Of a stretch of DNA of 64,000 bases, positions 8,856-17,170 are shown piece after piece; position 1 is the first letter of the stretch; each line of letters opens with the position of its first letter. The notes under the pieces were generated by a model. It made no database searches, was not told the DNA's origin, and saw only the letters and a list, made by a program, of their open reading frames with translations. The translations under genes and the position numbers were made by a program. The stretch is from assembly GCF_003448965.1 (NCBI RefSeq), contig NZ_QRGC01000002.1, forward strand, positions 310,001 to 374,000, given 5' to 3'. Origin of the DNA: Oceanicella sp. SM1341 (GTDB lineage: Bacteria > Pseudomonadota > Alphaproteobacteria > Rhodobacterales > Rhodobacteraceae).

Positions 8856-9836
8856 TCAGGCGCAGACCTCGGCCTCGCCGTCGCCCTGCCGGTCGAAGCG
8901 GCGGGGCAGGCCGGTGGCGACCACGCTCAGGCCGGCCACCGGCGCGCCGCGGTCCTCGCGCAGCACGCAGTCGGTGACGGTGAGGGCGGAGAAGCCGGCA
9001 TCGGTGAGCAGGCCGGTGACATAGGCGCGGGAATGGGCGAAGCGGCGGCTCTCGCGCAGCTCCACCGGCTGCGCGCCGAGCTCCAACGTGAAGGCCAGGG
9101 CCCCGCCCTCGGCCAGCGAGCCGGCGCACCAGCCGATGATGCGCTCGAGCGCGCCGAGATAGATGAACACATCCGCCGCCACGATGAGGTCGTAGCGCTC
9201 CGCCCCGAGGGCGAGGCGGGCGATGTCGCGCTTCTCCAGCAGCTCGTACACGCCCTTCTCGCGGGCCCGGGCCAGCATGCGGGCGGAGATGTCGTAGCCG
9301 CCCAGCCAGTCGCAGCGGGGGCGCAGGGCGGCCCCCATCAGCCCGGTGCCGCAACCGAGGTCGAGCGCGCGGGCGAAGCGGTGCAGGCCGGCGGCCGCGA
9401 GCCCGGCCAGCAGCAGCTCCGGGCCGCGGTAGCCCAGCCCGTCGACCAGCGCGCGCTCGAAGCGCGGGGCGTACTGGTCGAACAGCAGCTCGACGAAGGC
9501 GGGCGGCATGGCCTCGGCCACCGGCACCCGGCGGGCGAGGTCGCGCTTCAGCCCGGCGCCGAGCGGGTCGGCCGGGTCGGCTGCCACCGCGCGGTCCCAG
9601 GCGCGGGCCGCGGCCTCGGTGTCGCCCGCCGCCTCGAGCAGCTCGCCGAGGCGGAACCAGCCGGCCGCCCAGCCCGGCGCGAGATCGAGCGCGCCGGTGA
9701 GCACCTCGACGGCGGCCGCGGTTTCGCCCGCGTCGGCCAAGGTCTCGGCATATTCGGCCCGGCGGTCCGCGCGCGGATCGCCGGAGGGGAAGGCTGTGCC
9801 CGCCATCTCGGGGTCTTTCAAAAAGGGCCCGCTCAT
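8856..9836 (-). CDS. TPR-containing SAM-dependent methyltransferase
   Basis: Class I methyltransferase with an N-terminal tetratricopeptide part. The first 110 or so residues hold two TPR-like repeats (EYAETLADAGETAAAVEVL and WFRLGELLEAAGDTEAAARAW). The catalytic domain has the SAM-binding motif RALDLGCGTGLMG, GYDISARML as motif II, and YDLIVAADVFIYLG as motif IV. The VELLFDQYA segment before the SAM motif is typical of this TPR-methyltransferase group. Substrate unknown. The start could be the ATG at 9836 (MSGPFLK), as given, or the one at 9806 (MAGTAFP); neither has a decisive ribosome site. Confidence 0.82.
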   Translation of the reverse strand: MSGPFLKDPEMAGTAFPSGDPRADRRAEYAETLADAGETAAAVEVLTGALDLAPGWAAGWFRLGELLEAAGDTEAAARAWDRAVAADPADPLGAGLKRDLARRVPVAEAMPPAFVELLFDQYAPRFERALVDGLGYRGPELLLAGLAAAGLHRFARALDLGCGTGLMGAALRPRCDWLGGYDISARMLARAREKGVYELLEKRDIARLALGAERYDLIVAADVFIYLGALERIIGWCAGSLAEGGALAFTLELGAQPVELRESRRFAHSRAYVTGLLTDAGFSALTVTDCVLREDRGAPVAGLSVVATGLPRRFDRQGDGEAEVCA

Positions 9837-10383
9837 CTGCCGGGAACCGGCCACGCGGCGGGCGACACGCTGCACCGCCGACGCGGGGCTTCGGCGCGCA
9901 TTAGAGCAGCGCGCGGCCGGCTGTCAATCGGCTGTCAATGCGGTGTCGCGCCAGTGCCGGGGGAGGGCGGCCCGGGCCGGAGGCGCCCGGCGTGCCGGCG
10001 CCTGTTCCGCCGCGCCGCGCGGGCGGGCCGGGCCGGTTCCGCCGGGCTGCGCGGACGGGTCGGGAAGATGGCCGGCGAGGGCGGGGATGCGGGGAGCCGG
10101 CAGGCGGCGGCCCCGGGCCCGCGAGCCACCGGGGCGTGCCGTCCGCCCCCCTCCCGGGATGCGCCCGGCGACACGGCCCCGGCATCATCGCCATCCGCCT
10201 CGCCGGCGCTTTCCGGGAGCGGCCGCCCGACGCGGGGAGAGGCGGGGCCCCAGCCGGGCACTTCCCGGCCGGCCTGGGCGCGAGCCGGGCGGTGCACGGA
10301 CGGGTCAGGAGTGTGCCGGGCCTGCGCCCGGACGGGTCAGGAATGTGCCGGGTTGGCGCTCGCCGGGGCCGAAGCGAGCCGAC
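9837..10383. other. Intergenic region with a 24-bp direct repeat
   Basis: About 550 bases of extremely GC-rich DNA between two minus-strand genes. It carries two copies of a 24-base sequence (CGGACGGGTCAGGARTGTGC...) at 10297-10320 and 10329-10352, one mismatch, 32-base period, just downstream of the phaC stop. I see no credible gene. The repeat could be a processing or termination element for phaC. Confidence 0.5.
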
Positions 10384-12198
10384 TCAGCCCTCGTCGGAGC
10401 GCACGGTGACGTAGCGGCCCGGGGCGTCCTCGATCGTGCCGAGCACCGCGCCGGGCGCGCGGGCATCGACCTTCGAGCGGGACTGCCTCGCCAGCCAGGC
10501 ATCCCAGTCCGGCCACCAGGAGCCGGGGGTCTCCTTCGCGCCTTCCAGCCAGTGCTCCACGTCGCGGGCGGTCATGTCGTCGTTGGTCCAGAACTGGTAC
10601 TTGTTCATCTCCGGCGGGTTCACCACCCCGGCGATATGGCCCGAGCCCGCGAGCACGAAGCGCACCTTCGCCCCGGTCATCAGCCGCGCGCCGCGGTAGA
10701 TCGAATCCGCCGGGGCGATGTGATCCTCCTTCGCGGCGACATGGTAGGTGGGCACGTCGATGTCGTGCAGGTTGACGGTCTTGCCGCCCACCTGCAGGTC
10801 GCCGCTCACCAGCGCGTTGCGGTTGTAGAAATGGTCGAGGTAGAAGTGGTGTACCTTCGCGGCCATGCGGGTGCTGTCGGAGTTCCAGTACAGCAGGTCG
10901 AAGGGGAAGGGCTCCTTCCCCAGCAGGTAGTTGTTGACCACGTATCCCCAGATCAGGTCGGAGGCGCGCAGCATGTTGAAGGCCTGGGCCATGGCCTCGG
11001 CCGGCAGGTAGCCCTTGTCCATCTGCTCGTCGACCACGGCGATGGTGTGGTCGTCGACGAACACCTGCAGCTCGCCCGCGTCCTCGAAATCGAGCTGGGC
11101 GGTGAAGAAGGTGGCGGATTTCACCCGCCGGTCCTTCACCTTGGCGAAATAGGCCAGCATGCCGCCCGCCAGCGTGCCGCCGATGCAGTAGGAGGTGAGG
11201 TTGAGCGCCTTCTGCCCGGTCTCCTCCAGCACCTTGTCGATGGCGGTGGAGGCGCCGTCGAACATGTAGCTGGCCCAGGTCTCGTCGCGCTGGCGCTCGT
11301 CGGGGTTCACCCAGGACACCATGAACACCGTGTGGCCCTGCGCCACCAGCCAGCGCACCAGGCTCTTCTGCTCGTTGAGGTCGAGGATGTAGAACTTGTT
11401 GATCCAGGGCGGGATGATCAGCAGCGGCGTGGCATGCACCTTCTCGGTCACCGGCGCGTACTGGATGAGCTGGAACAGGTGGTTCTCGAAGATCACCTTG
11501 CCCGGGGTCATCGCCATGTTGCGGCCCACGGCGAAGGCGGTCATGTCGGTCTGGCGGATGAGCAGCCGGCCGCGGCCGCGCTCGAGGTCCTCGAGCATCA
11601 TCTTCAGCCCGCGCACCAGGTTCTCGCCCTTCTCCTGCATGGTGGCGTGCAGCACTTCGGGGTTGGTGGCGTAGAAGTTGGCCGGGTTCATCGCCTCGAC
11701 GAACTGGCGGGTGTAGAAGGCCACCTTGCGCCGGTCGCGGTCATCCTCGATCTCGGCGGAGGAGACGGCGTCCTGGATGTAGTTCGAGGTGAGCAGGTAG
11801 GACTGCTTGAGGTAGTCGAAGAGCACGTTCTCCGACCAGTCCTCGTGGCGGAAGCGCCGGTCGCCGCGGGCGGGTTTCGCCATCGGCCCGGGGTCGGGCG
11901 CGCCCATGAAGCGCAGGGTTGCGCGGCGCCACAGCTCGAGCTGGGCGTTCCACAGCTCCAGCGTCTGCTCGGCGAGCTTCTCGGGGTTCTGCAGCCAGGC
12001 CTGGCCGAGCTCGTTGAAGGCGGGCAGGGTGTTGAGCGGGTCGCCGTGCATCGGGTGGTCGTCGCGCAGCTGGGCGTCGAGGAACTTGCTCCAGATCAGC
12101 TGCGACTGCTCGGCCACCATGGCCATGTTGCGGGCAAAGACCTGTGCCGATTCCGCCTGCTCCGAGTAGTCGTCGGGGACGAAACTCTTCGTGGTCAT
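10384..12198 (-). CDS. phaC: Class I poly(3-hydroxyalkanoate) synthase PhaC
   Basis: PHA synthase of 604 residues, the normal class I length. It polymerises (R)-3-hydroxyacyl-CoA into storage granules. The lipase-like box SYCIGGTLAG carries the nucleophile Cys338. The catalytic Asp lies in the PFDLLYWNSDSTRM region and the general-base His in LAGSGHIAGVVNPP. The N-terminal PhaC_N domain includes ARNMAMVAEQSQLIW and GDRRFRHEDWSENVLFDYLKQSYLL. The box begins with Ser where many synthases have Gly, a mild difference. No phaP, phaR or phaZ is adjacent in this window; a divergently read lipoprotein gene lies upstream. The GTCATGACGG region fixes the ATG at 12198. Confidence 0.97.
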   Translation of the reverse strand: MTTKSFVPDDYSEQAESAQVFARNMAMVAEQSQLIWSKFLDAQLRDDHPMHGDPLNTLPAFNELGQAWLQNPEKLAEQTLELWNAQLELWRRATLRFMGAPDPGPMAKPARGDRRFRHEDWSENVLFDYLKQSYLLTSNYIQDAVSSAEIEDDRDRRKVAFYTRQFVEAMNPANFYATNPEVLHATMQEKGENLVRGLKMMLEDLERGRGRLLIRQTDMTAFAVGRNMAMTPGKVIFENHLFQLIQYAPVTEKVHATPLLIIPPWINKFYILDLNEQKSLVRWLVAQGHTVFMVSWVNPDERQRDETWASYMFDGASTAIDKVLEETGQKALNLTSYCIGGTLAGGMLAYFAKVKDRRVKSATFFTAQLDFEDAGELQVFVDDHTIAVVDEQMDKGYLPAEAMAQAFNMLRASDLIWGYVVNNYLLGKEPFPFDLLYWNSDSTRMAAKVHHFYLDHFYNRNALVSGDLQVGGKTVNLHDIDVPTYHVAAKEDHIAPADSIYRGARLMTGAKVRFVLAGSGHIAGVVNPPEMNKYQFWTNDDMTARDVEHWLEGAKETPGSWWPDWDAWLARQSRSKVDARAPGAVLGTIEDAPGRYVTVRSDEG

Positions 12199-12311
12199 GA
12201 CGGTTCCTCCTGTCGCGGTTCAGGCCGCGCTTGTGCTCAATGCCCCAAGTATGGCACGGGAAGGCATATGCGCCAAATGCCGGTCGAGACAAATTCATGC
12301 CAGAGACGCCG

Positions 12312-12653
12312 ATGAGATTTGAAGCGAAGACAGTCCGGCGTGCCGGCGCGTTTTGCCGCACGGCCGCCTGCTGCCTGGTGCTGGCCGGTTGCGGCACGCT
12401 GGGCCCCGAGCTGGGAGATTACGAGCTCACCGAGTCCGACGCGGTGCGCGACGCGCCCTGGCCCCGGCTGGTCGACATCCCCGAGCCGCCGGCGCCCGGC
12501 AGCTTCTCCGCCGCGGTGCCCGACCCGCAGACCGGCCAGCAGTTGCAGACCGATCTCGCCGCCGAGGCGGTGGCGATGCGCGCCCGCGCGGCCGAGCTTG
12601 CAGCCCCCGTGCTCACCCCGGCCGACCTCGCCAGGCTCGGCAAGCGCAGCTGA
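12312..12653 (+). CDS. Small lipoprotein of unknown function
   Basis: About 113 residues. The N terminus is a lipoprotein signal peptide: basic residues (KTVRRAG), a short hydrophobic core and the lipobox LAGC, so the mature protein begins with a lipidated Cys near residue 27. The rest is Pro/Ala-rich with WPRLVDIPEPPAPGSF and a C-terminal helix. A start at 12297 (MPETPM) is also possible. It is divergent from phaC with about 100 bases between. I do not recognise a domain; the WPRLVDIP segment recalls small periplasmic lipoproteins seen in related bacteria. Confidence 0.72.
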   Translation: MRFEAKTVRRAGAFCRTAACCLVLAGCGTLGPELGDYELTESDAVRDAPWPRLVDIPEPPAPGSFSAAVPDPQTGQQLQTDLAAEAVAMRARAAELAAPVLTPADLARLGKRS

Positions 12654-12751
12654 GCGGGGCGCGCGCCCCGGCTTGCGCAAAGCATCTGTCTTTCGCGGGC
12701 CAAGCGCCCTATAAGCCCGCGCAGAGCCCGTAGCCGCGCCAGAGTCGACCG

Positions 12752-13987
12752 ATGTCCGAGGAATTCTACCGCATCAAGCGCCTGCCCCCCTATGTCTTCG
12801 CCGAGGTGAACCGGCTGAAGGCCGAGTTCCGTGCCCAGGGCGCCGACATCATCGATTTCGGCATGGGCAACCCCGACATGGACACCCCGCCCCACATCGT
12901 GGAGAAGCTGGTGGAGACCGTGCGCCGCCCGCGCACCCACCGCTATTCCTCCTCGAAGGGCATTCCGGGCCTGCGCCGCGCCCAGGCCGGCTACTACGCC
13001 CGCCGCTTCGGCGTCGACCTCGACCCCGAGACCGAGGTGATCGCCACGCTCGGCTCGAAGGAGGGCCTCGCCAACCTCGCCATGGCCATCACCGCGCCGG
13101 GCGACGTGATGCTGGTGCCCAACCCCTCCTACCCGATCCACCCCTACGGGTTCATGATCGCCGGCGGCACGCTGCGCCATGTCTCGGCCCTGCATGACGG
13201 GCGCTTCGACCCCGAGGCCTACATGCGCTCGCTCGCGCAGGCGGTGAAACACTCGGTGCCCGCGCCGGTGGCGGTGGTGGTGAGCTTCCCGTCGAACCCC
13301 ACGGCGCAGGTCTGCGACCTCGATTTCTACGCCGAGCTGATCGCCTTCGCGAAGAAGCACCACCTCTGGGTGCTCTCCGACCTCGCCTATGCCGAGATCT
13401 ACTTCGACGACGTGCCCCCGCCCTCCATCCTTCAGGTGCCCGGCGCGCGGGACGTGGCGGTGGAATTCACCTCGCTGTCCAAGACCTTCTCCATGCCGGG
13501 CTGGCGCATGGGCTTCGCGGTGGGGAACCGGCGGTTGATCGACGCGCTCACGCGCATCAAGTCATACCTCGACTACGGGGCCTTCACCCCGGTGCAGGTG
13601 GCCGCCGCCGCGGCGCTGAACGGGCCGGAGGATTGCATCGCCGAGATCCGCGACACCTACCGTGCGCGGCGCGACGTGATGGTGCGCTCCATGGAGCAGG
13701 CCGGATGGGCGATCCCCTCGCCCCCCGCGACCATGTTCTGCTGGGCGCCGGTGCCCGAGCCCTTCGCGGGGCTGGGCTCGATGGAATTCTCGAAGATCCT
13801 CCTGCGCGAGGCCTCGGTGGCCGTGGCGCCGGGGGTGGGCTTCGGCGAGTACGGCGAGGGCTACGTGCGCCTCGGCCTCGTGGAGAACGAGCACCGCATC
13901 CGCCAGGCGGCGCGCGGTGTGAAGAAAGTGATGCAGAACGCCGGCGAGATCCTCGCCCGGTACAGCCAGCTGGAGAGCGGCAGATGA
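12752..13987 (+). CDS. AlaC-type PLP-dependent aminotransferase
   Basis: Fold-type I aminotransferase of 411 residues. Motifs are LPPYVFAEVNRLK at the N terminus, DFGMGNPDMDTP, the pyridoxal lysine in TSLSKTFSMPGWRMGFAVGN, and VVVSFPSNPTAQ. The sequence matches the AlaC/YfdZ-like glutamate-pyruvate or LL-diaminopimelate-type aminotransferase group, which in this setting (before homoserine dehydrogenase) fits amino acid biosynthesis. It overlaps rraB by ATGA and so shares a transcript with rraB and hom. Exact amino donor is not resolved. Confidence 0.88.
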   Translation: MSEEFYRIKRLPPYVFAEVNRLKAEFRAQGADIIDFGMGNPDMDTPPHIVEKLVETVRRPRTHRYSSSKGIPGLRRAQAGYYARRFGVDLDPETEVIATLGSKEGLANLAMAITAPGDVMLVPNPSYPIHPYGFMIAGGTLRHVSALHDGRFDPEAYMRSLAQAVKHSVPAPVAVVVSFPSNPTAQVCDLDFYAELIAFAKKHHLWVLSDLAYAEIYFDDVPPPSILQVPGARDVAVEFTSLSKTFSMPGWRMGFAVGNRRLIDALTRIKSYLDYGAFTPVQVAAAAALNGPEDCIAEIRDTYRARRDVMVRSMEQAGWAIPSPPATMFCWAPVPEPFAGLGSMEFSKILLREASVAVAPGVGFGEYGEGYVRLGLVENEHRIRQAARGVKKVMQNAGEILARYSQLESGR

Positions 13988-14349
13988 GCGACGAGACCTG
14001 GGACTGGGCCGAACAGCGGCGCGACACCGAATTCACCTACGAGGAGCTGAAGAAGGAGGCCGGCATCGAGCCCGGCACCGTCATCACCCTCGACCTGCAG
14101 TTCCTGCCGGCGGAGACCGACAGCGACGAGGCCGCCTTCATGCGCGCGCTCTCCTCCTTCGGCTACGACGTGAACCGCTACGAGGAAGACGACACGGTGG
14201 AGGCCACCATCGAGGGCGTGCCCTTCACCGTCGAGGACATCTGGAAGCACGAGGAACGCACCACCAAGATCGCCCTGGCCCGCGGCTACGCGCCCGATGG
14301 CTGGGGTTTCTGGGACCCCAACGACGAGGAAGACGCCGACGATGAGTGA
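13984..14349 (+). CDS. RraB-like ribonuclease E inhibitor domain protein
   Basis: Acidic 121-residue protein of the RraB/DUF695-like family. Features are an acidic N terminus (MSDETWDWAEQR), FLPAETDSDEAAFMRALSSFGYDV, and the C-terminal YAPDGWGFWDPNDEEDADDE, where the GWGFWD motif is typical of this family in Alphaproteobacteria. RraB in E. coli binds and modulates RNase E; extrapolation to this organism is inference. Start and end overlap neighbours (ATGA with the aminotransferase, 8 bases with hom), so it lies inside an operon. Confidence 0.75.
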   Translation: MSDETWDWAEQRRDTEFTYEELKKEAGIEPGTVITLDLQFLPAETDSDEAAFMRALSSFGYDVNRYEEDDTVEATIEGVPFTVEDIWKHEERTTKIALARGYAPDGWGFWDPNDEEDADDE

Positions 14350-15640
14350 CCCCGCGAAACGACCGCTCCGCATCGGCCTGGCCGGGCTCGGCACCGTGGG
14401 TGCCGGGGTCGTGAAGATGGTCCAGACCCATGCGGAGCTGATCGCCGCGCGCGCCGGCCGCCCGCTTCAGATCGTCGCCGTCTCCGCCCGCTCGCGCGCC
14501 AAGGACCGCGGCGTCGACCTCTCCGGCTATGCCTGGGAGGATGACGCGGTGGCGCTGGCCCGGCGCGAGGACGTGGACGTGTTCGTCGAGGTGATGGGCG
14601 GCGAGAACGGCCCGGCCAAGGCCGGCACCGAGGCCGCCATCGCCGCCGGCAAGCCGGTGGTGAGCGCCAACAAGGCGCTGCTCGCCCGCCACGGCCAGGC
14701 GCTGGCCGAGAAGGCCGAGGCCGCAGGCGTCACCATCCGCTACGAGGCCGCCGTGGCCGGGGGCATCCCGGTGATCAAGGCGCTGGGCGAGGGGCTGGCC
14801 GGCAACGGCATCACCCGCGTGATGGGCGTGATGAACGGCACCTGCAACTACATCCTCACCGAGATGGAGAAGACCGGCGCCGACTATGCCGACGTGCTCG
14901 CCGACGCGCAGCGCCTCGGCTATGCCGAGGCCGATCCGAGCTTCGACGTGGGCGGCATCGACGCGGCGCACAAGCTCGCGCTGCTCTCGGCCCTCGCCTT
15001 CGGCACGAAGGTCGATTTCGACGGTGTCGCCATCGAGGGCATCGAGCGCATCACCCTGCCGGACATCGAGCAGGCCGCCGACATGGGCTACCGCATCAAG
15101 CTGCTCGGCGTGGCGCGCATGAACGCCGACGGGCTGGAGCAGCGCATGCAGCCCTGCCTGGTGCCGCTCGCCTCGCCGGTGGGCCAGCTCGACGGGGTCA
15201 CCAACGCCGTGGTGATCGAGGGCGATTTCATCAAGGGCGTCACCCTGCAGGGCCCGGGTGCCGGCGAGGGGCCCACCGCCTCCGCCATCCTGGGCGACCT
15301 GATCGACATCGCGCGCGGGCTCACCGTGCCGGCCTTCGGCCAGCCCGCGGCCTCGCTGAAGCCCGCGCCGCGCTCGGCCGGCGGGGCGGCGGCGGCCTGG
15401 TACATCCGCATCCTGCTGCGCGACGCGCCGGGCATGCTGGCGCGGGTCGCCACCGTGCTGGGCGGCCACGAGATCTCCATCGACATGATGCGGCAATATG
15501 GCCACGAGGGCGACGGTGCCCCGGTGGTTATCGTCACCCATCCGGCGGATACGGCGCGGATGCAGACCGCGCTGGCCGAGATCGACGGGCTCGAGGTCTC
15601 GCTTGCGGCGCCGGTCGCGCTACGTATCGAGACGCTCTGA
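14342..15640 (+). CDS. hom: Homoserine dehydrogenase
   Basis: Monofunctional homoserine dehydrogenase, 432 residues, converting aspartate semialdehyde to homoserine in threonine and methionine synthesis. It has the nucleotide fold GLAGLGTVGAGVV, VSANKALLARHG, the substrate region VAGGIPVIKAL, MNGTCNYILTEM with the catalytic Lys/Glu environment, and ADPSFDVGGIDAAHKLALL. A C-terminal ACT domain (WYIRILLRDAPGMLARVA) suggests feedback control by threonine. The ATG at 14342 overlaps rraB by 8 bases. Confidence 0.96.
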   Translation: MSDPAKRPLRIGLAGLGTVGAGVVKMVQTHAELIAARAGRPLQIVAVSARSRAKDRGVDLSGYAWEDDAVALARREDVDVFVEVMGGENGPAKAGTEAAIAAGKPVVSANKALLARHGQALAEKAEAAGVTIRYEAAVAGGIPVIKALGEGLAGNGITRVMGVMNGTCNYILTEMEKTGADYADVLADAQRLGYAEADPSFDVGGIDAAHKLALLSALAFGTKVDFDGVAIEGIERITLPDIEQAADMGYRIKLLGVARMNADGLEQRMQPCLVPLASPVGQLDGVTNAVVIEGDFIKGVTLQGPGAGEGPTASAILGDLIDIARGLTVPAFGQPAASLKPAPRSAGGAAAAWYIRILLRDAPGMLARVATVLGGHEISIDMMRQYGHEGDGAPVVIVTHPADTARMQTALAEIDGLEVSLAAPVALRIETL

Positions 15641-15695
15641 TCGCGCGGGAAGGTTTTTCTTGCGCGAACCCTGTCGATCACGGATGACGACAGGG
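15641..15695 (+). promoter_or_regulatory. Two stem-loops between hom and glpX
   Basis: Right after the hom stop lie arms TCGCGC (15641-15646) and GCGCGA (15662-15667) around a T-rich loop, then an 8-bp perfect stem CCCTGTCG/CGACAGGG (15669-15676 and 15688-15695). They may attenuate or process the transcript ahead of glpX. No T tract follows the second stem, so a true terminator is uncertain. Confidence 0.35.
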
Positions 15696-15768
15696 CTTGC
15701 AGGTGACAGGAATACGGAGACGGGCGGTGCGAGGCTGCCCGGGTTCCGGCACAGAAAGGATTTTATCC

Positions 15769-16734
15769 ATGGCGGATAACGAGATTTTCGCGGACCGCAT
15801 GCTCTCTCTCGGGCTTGCCCGCGTGTCCGAGGCAGCGGCCATCGCCTCGGCCAAGCTGATCGGCATGGGTGACGAGAAGGCGGCGGACCAGGCGGCGGTG
15901 GACGCCATGCGCACGCAGCTCAACCTGCTCGACATCAAGGGCGTGGTGGTGATCGGCGAGGGCGAGCGCGACGAGGCGCCGATGCTCTACATCGGCGAGG
16001 AAGTCGGCTCGGGCAACGGCCCCGGCGTGGACATCGCGCTCGATCCGCTGGAGGGCACCACCCTCACCGCCAAGGACATGCCCAACGCGCTCGCGGTCAT
16101 CGCCATGGGGCCGCGCGGCTCGATGCTGCATGCGCCGGACGTCTACATGGACAAGCTCGCCATCGGCCCCGGCTACGCCCCGGGCGTGGTCGACCTCGAC
16201 ATGACCCCCACCGAGCGGGTGCTGGCGCTGGCCAAGGCCAAGGGCGTGAAGCCGGCCGAGATCGCCTGCTGCGTGCTCGAGCGCCCGCGCCACGAGGAGC
16301 TGATCCGCGAGATCCGCTCCACCGGCGCGCGCATCCGCCTGATCACCGACGGTGACGTGGCCGGCGTGATCCACTGTGCCGAGAGCGCCAAGACCGGCAT
16401 CGACATGTACATGGGCTCCGGCGGCGCGCCCGAGGGCGTTCTCGCCGCCTCGGCGCTGAAATGCATGGGCGGCCAGATCCAGGGCCGGCTGCTGTTCCGC
16501 AACGACGACGAGCGCGGCCGCGCCGCCAAGGCCGGCATCACCGACCTCGACAAGAAGTACAGCCGCGACGACATGGTGACCCAGGACGTGATCTTCGCCG
16601 CCACCGGCGTGACCAACGGCTCGGTCGTCACCGGCGCGCGCCGCGACGGCGAGTACCTCGAGACCGAGACCATCCTGATGCGCTCCAAGACCGGCTCCGT
16701 GCGGCGCCTGTTCTACCGCCAGCGCAACCAGTAA
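15769..16734 (+). CDS. glpX: Class II fructose-1,6-bisphosphatase
   Basis: GlpX-type FBPase, 321 residues, a gluconeogenic enzyme releasing phosphate from fructose 1,6-bisphosphate. Metal and substrate motifs are GVVVIGEGERDEAPMLYIGE, the DPLEGT metal site, and TDGDVAG. The GSGGAPEGVLAA motif is the family hallmark. AGAAAGGA lies 9-16 bases before the ATG, a good ribosome site. Position between hom and recJ is typical for Rhodobacterales. Confidence 0.96.
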   Translation: MADNEIFADRMLSLGLARVSEAAAIASAKLIGMGDEKAADQAAVDAMRTQLNLLDIKGVVVIGEGERDEAPMLYIGEEVGSGNGPGVDIALDPLEGTTLTAKDMPNALAVIAMGPRGSMLHAPDVYMDKLAIGPGYAPGVVDLDMTPTERVLALAKAKGVKPAEIACCVLERPRHEELIREIRSTGARIRLITDGDVAGVIHCAESAKTGIDMYMGSGGAPEGVLAASALKCMGGQIQGRLLFRNDDERGRAAKAGITDLDKKYSRDDMVTQDVIFAATGVTNGSVVTGARRDGEYLETETILMRSKTGSVRRLFYRQRNQ

Positions 16735-16760
16735 GCCGCACCCCGGCTGACGCTGATCCG

Positions 16761-16789
16761 GACCCGGCGGGGCGCCTCCCCGCCGGGTC
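16761..16789 (+). terminator. GC-rich hairpin after glpX
   Basis: Perfect 12-bp stem GACCCGGCGGGG/CCCCGCCGGGTC with a 5-base loop, 27 bases after the glpX stop. It is followed only by a short GTTT, so it is either a weak intrinsic terminator or a 3' stabilising structure. Confidence 0.6.
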
Positions 16790-16817
16790 CTGCCGTTTCG
16801 CGGGGATGCGTCGGGCA

Positions 16818-17069
16818 GGGGCATCGAGCCCCTTTCCGCCGCGTCGCCGCTGCGCGGCTTCCGGCACCGCGAAGAGCGGAGCGCGGGAAGGCACGCGGGC
16901 CGGCGGCACCTGTGCCCGCCTCGTGCCGGGCGTGCGCGTCCCCGGTCTTCGCCCCGCCCCACCCCGTTCCGCACCGTCCCGCCCCCTGGCTGACCCCGTT
17001 GCGCCCGGCCTGCCGCCGCGCGCACCGAGCCGCGCAGCGGCGACACGACGGAAGGGGGCTCGATGCCCC
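16818..17069. repeat. Long imperfect inverted repeat between glpX and recJ
   Basis: Two 42-base arms in inverted orientation (16818-16859 and 17028-17069) match at 39 of 42 positions by eye; the shared sequence begins GGGGCATCGAGCCCC and ends GCCGCTGCGCGGCT. About 168 bases separate them. Each arm contains its own small GGGGC...GCCCC hairpin. No transposase is present. It resembles a miniature inverted-repeat or REP-like intergenic element and fills most of the 436-base gap, in which I see no gene. Confidence 0.65.
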
Positions 17070-17170
17070 CGCCCCGGCGTTTCACCCCGCACTGCCCGCG
17101 GGACTTGACCCGGCCCCCCGCGCGTGGTCGGAAGGGCGCGGGACACGGACGGGCACGGGAGGTACGGGAC

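Noticed and set aside
9508-12315. A 935-residue open frame on the plus strand antisense to phaC and the methyltransferase gene
   Set aside because: It exists because high third-position GC on the minus-strand genes removes stops; its composition (Val/His/Gly/Ala-rich, no domains) is typical of antisense shadow frames, and the minus-strand genes are clearly real.
16818-17069. Insertion sequence between glpX and recJ
   Set aside because: The element is only about 250 bases, has no transposase frame and no evident target duplication; it is listed as an inverted repeat instead.
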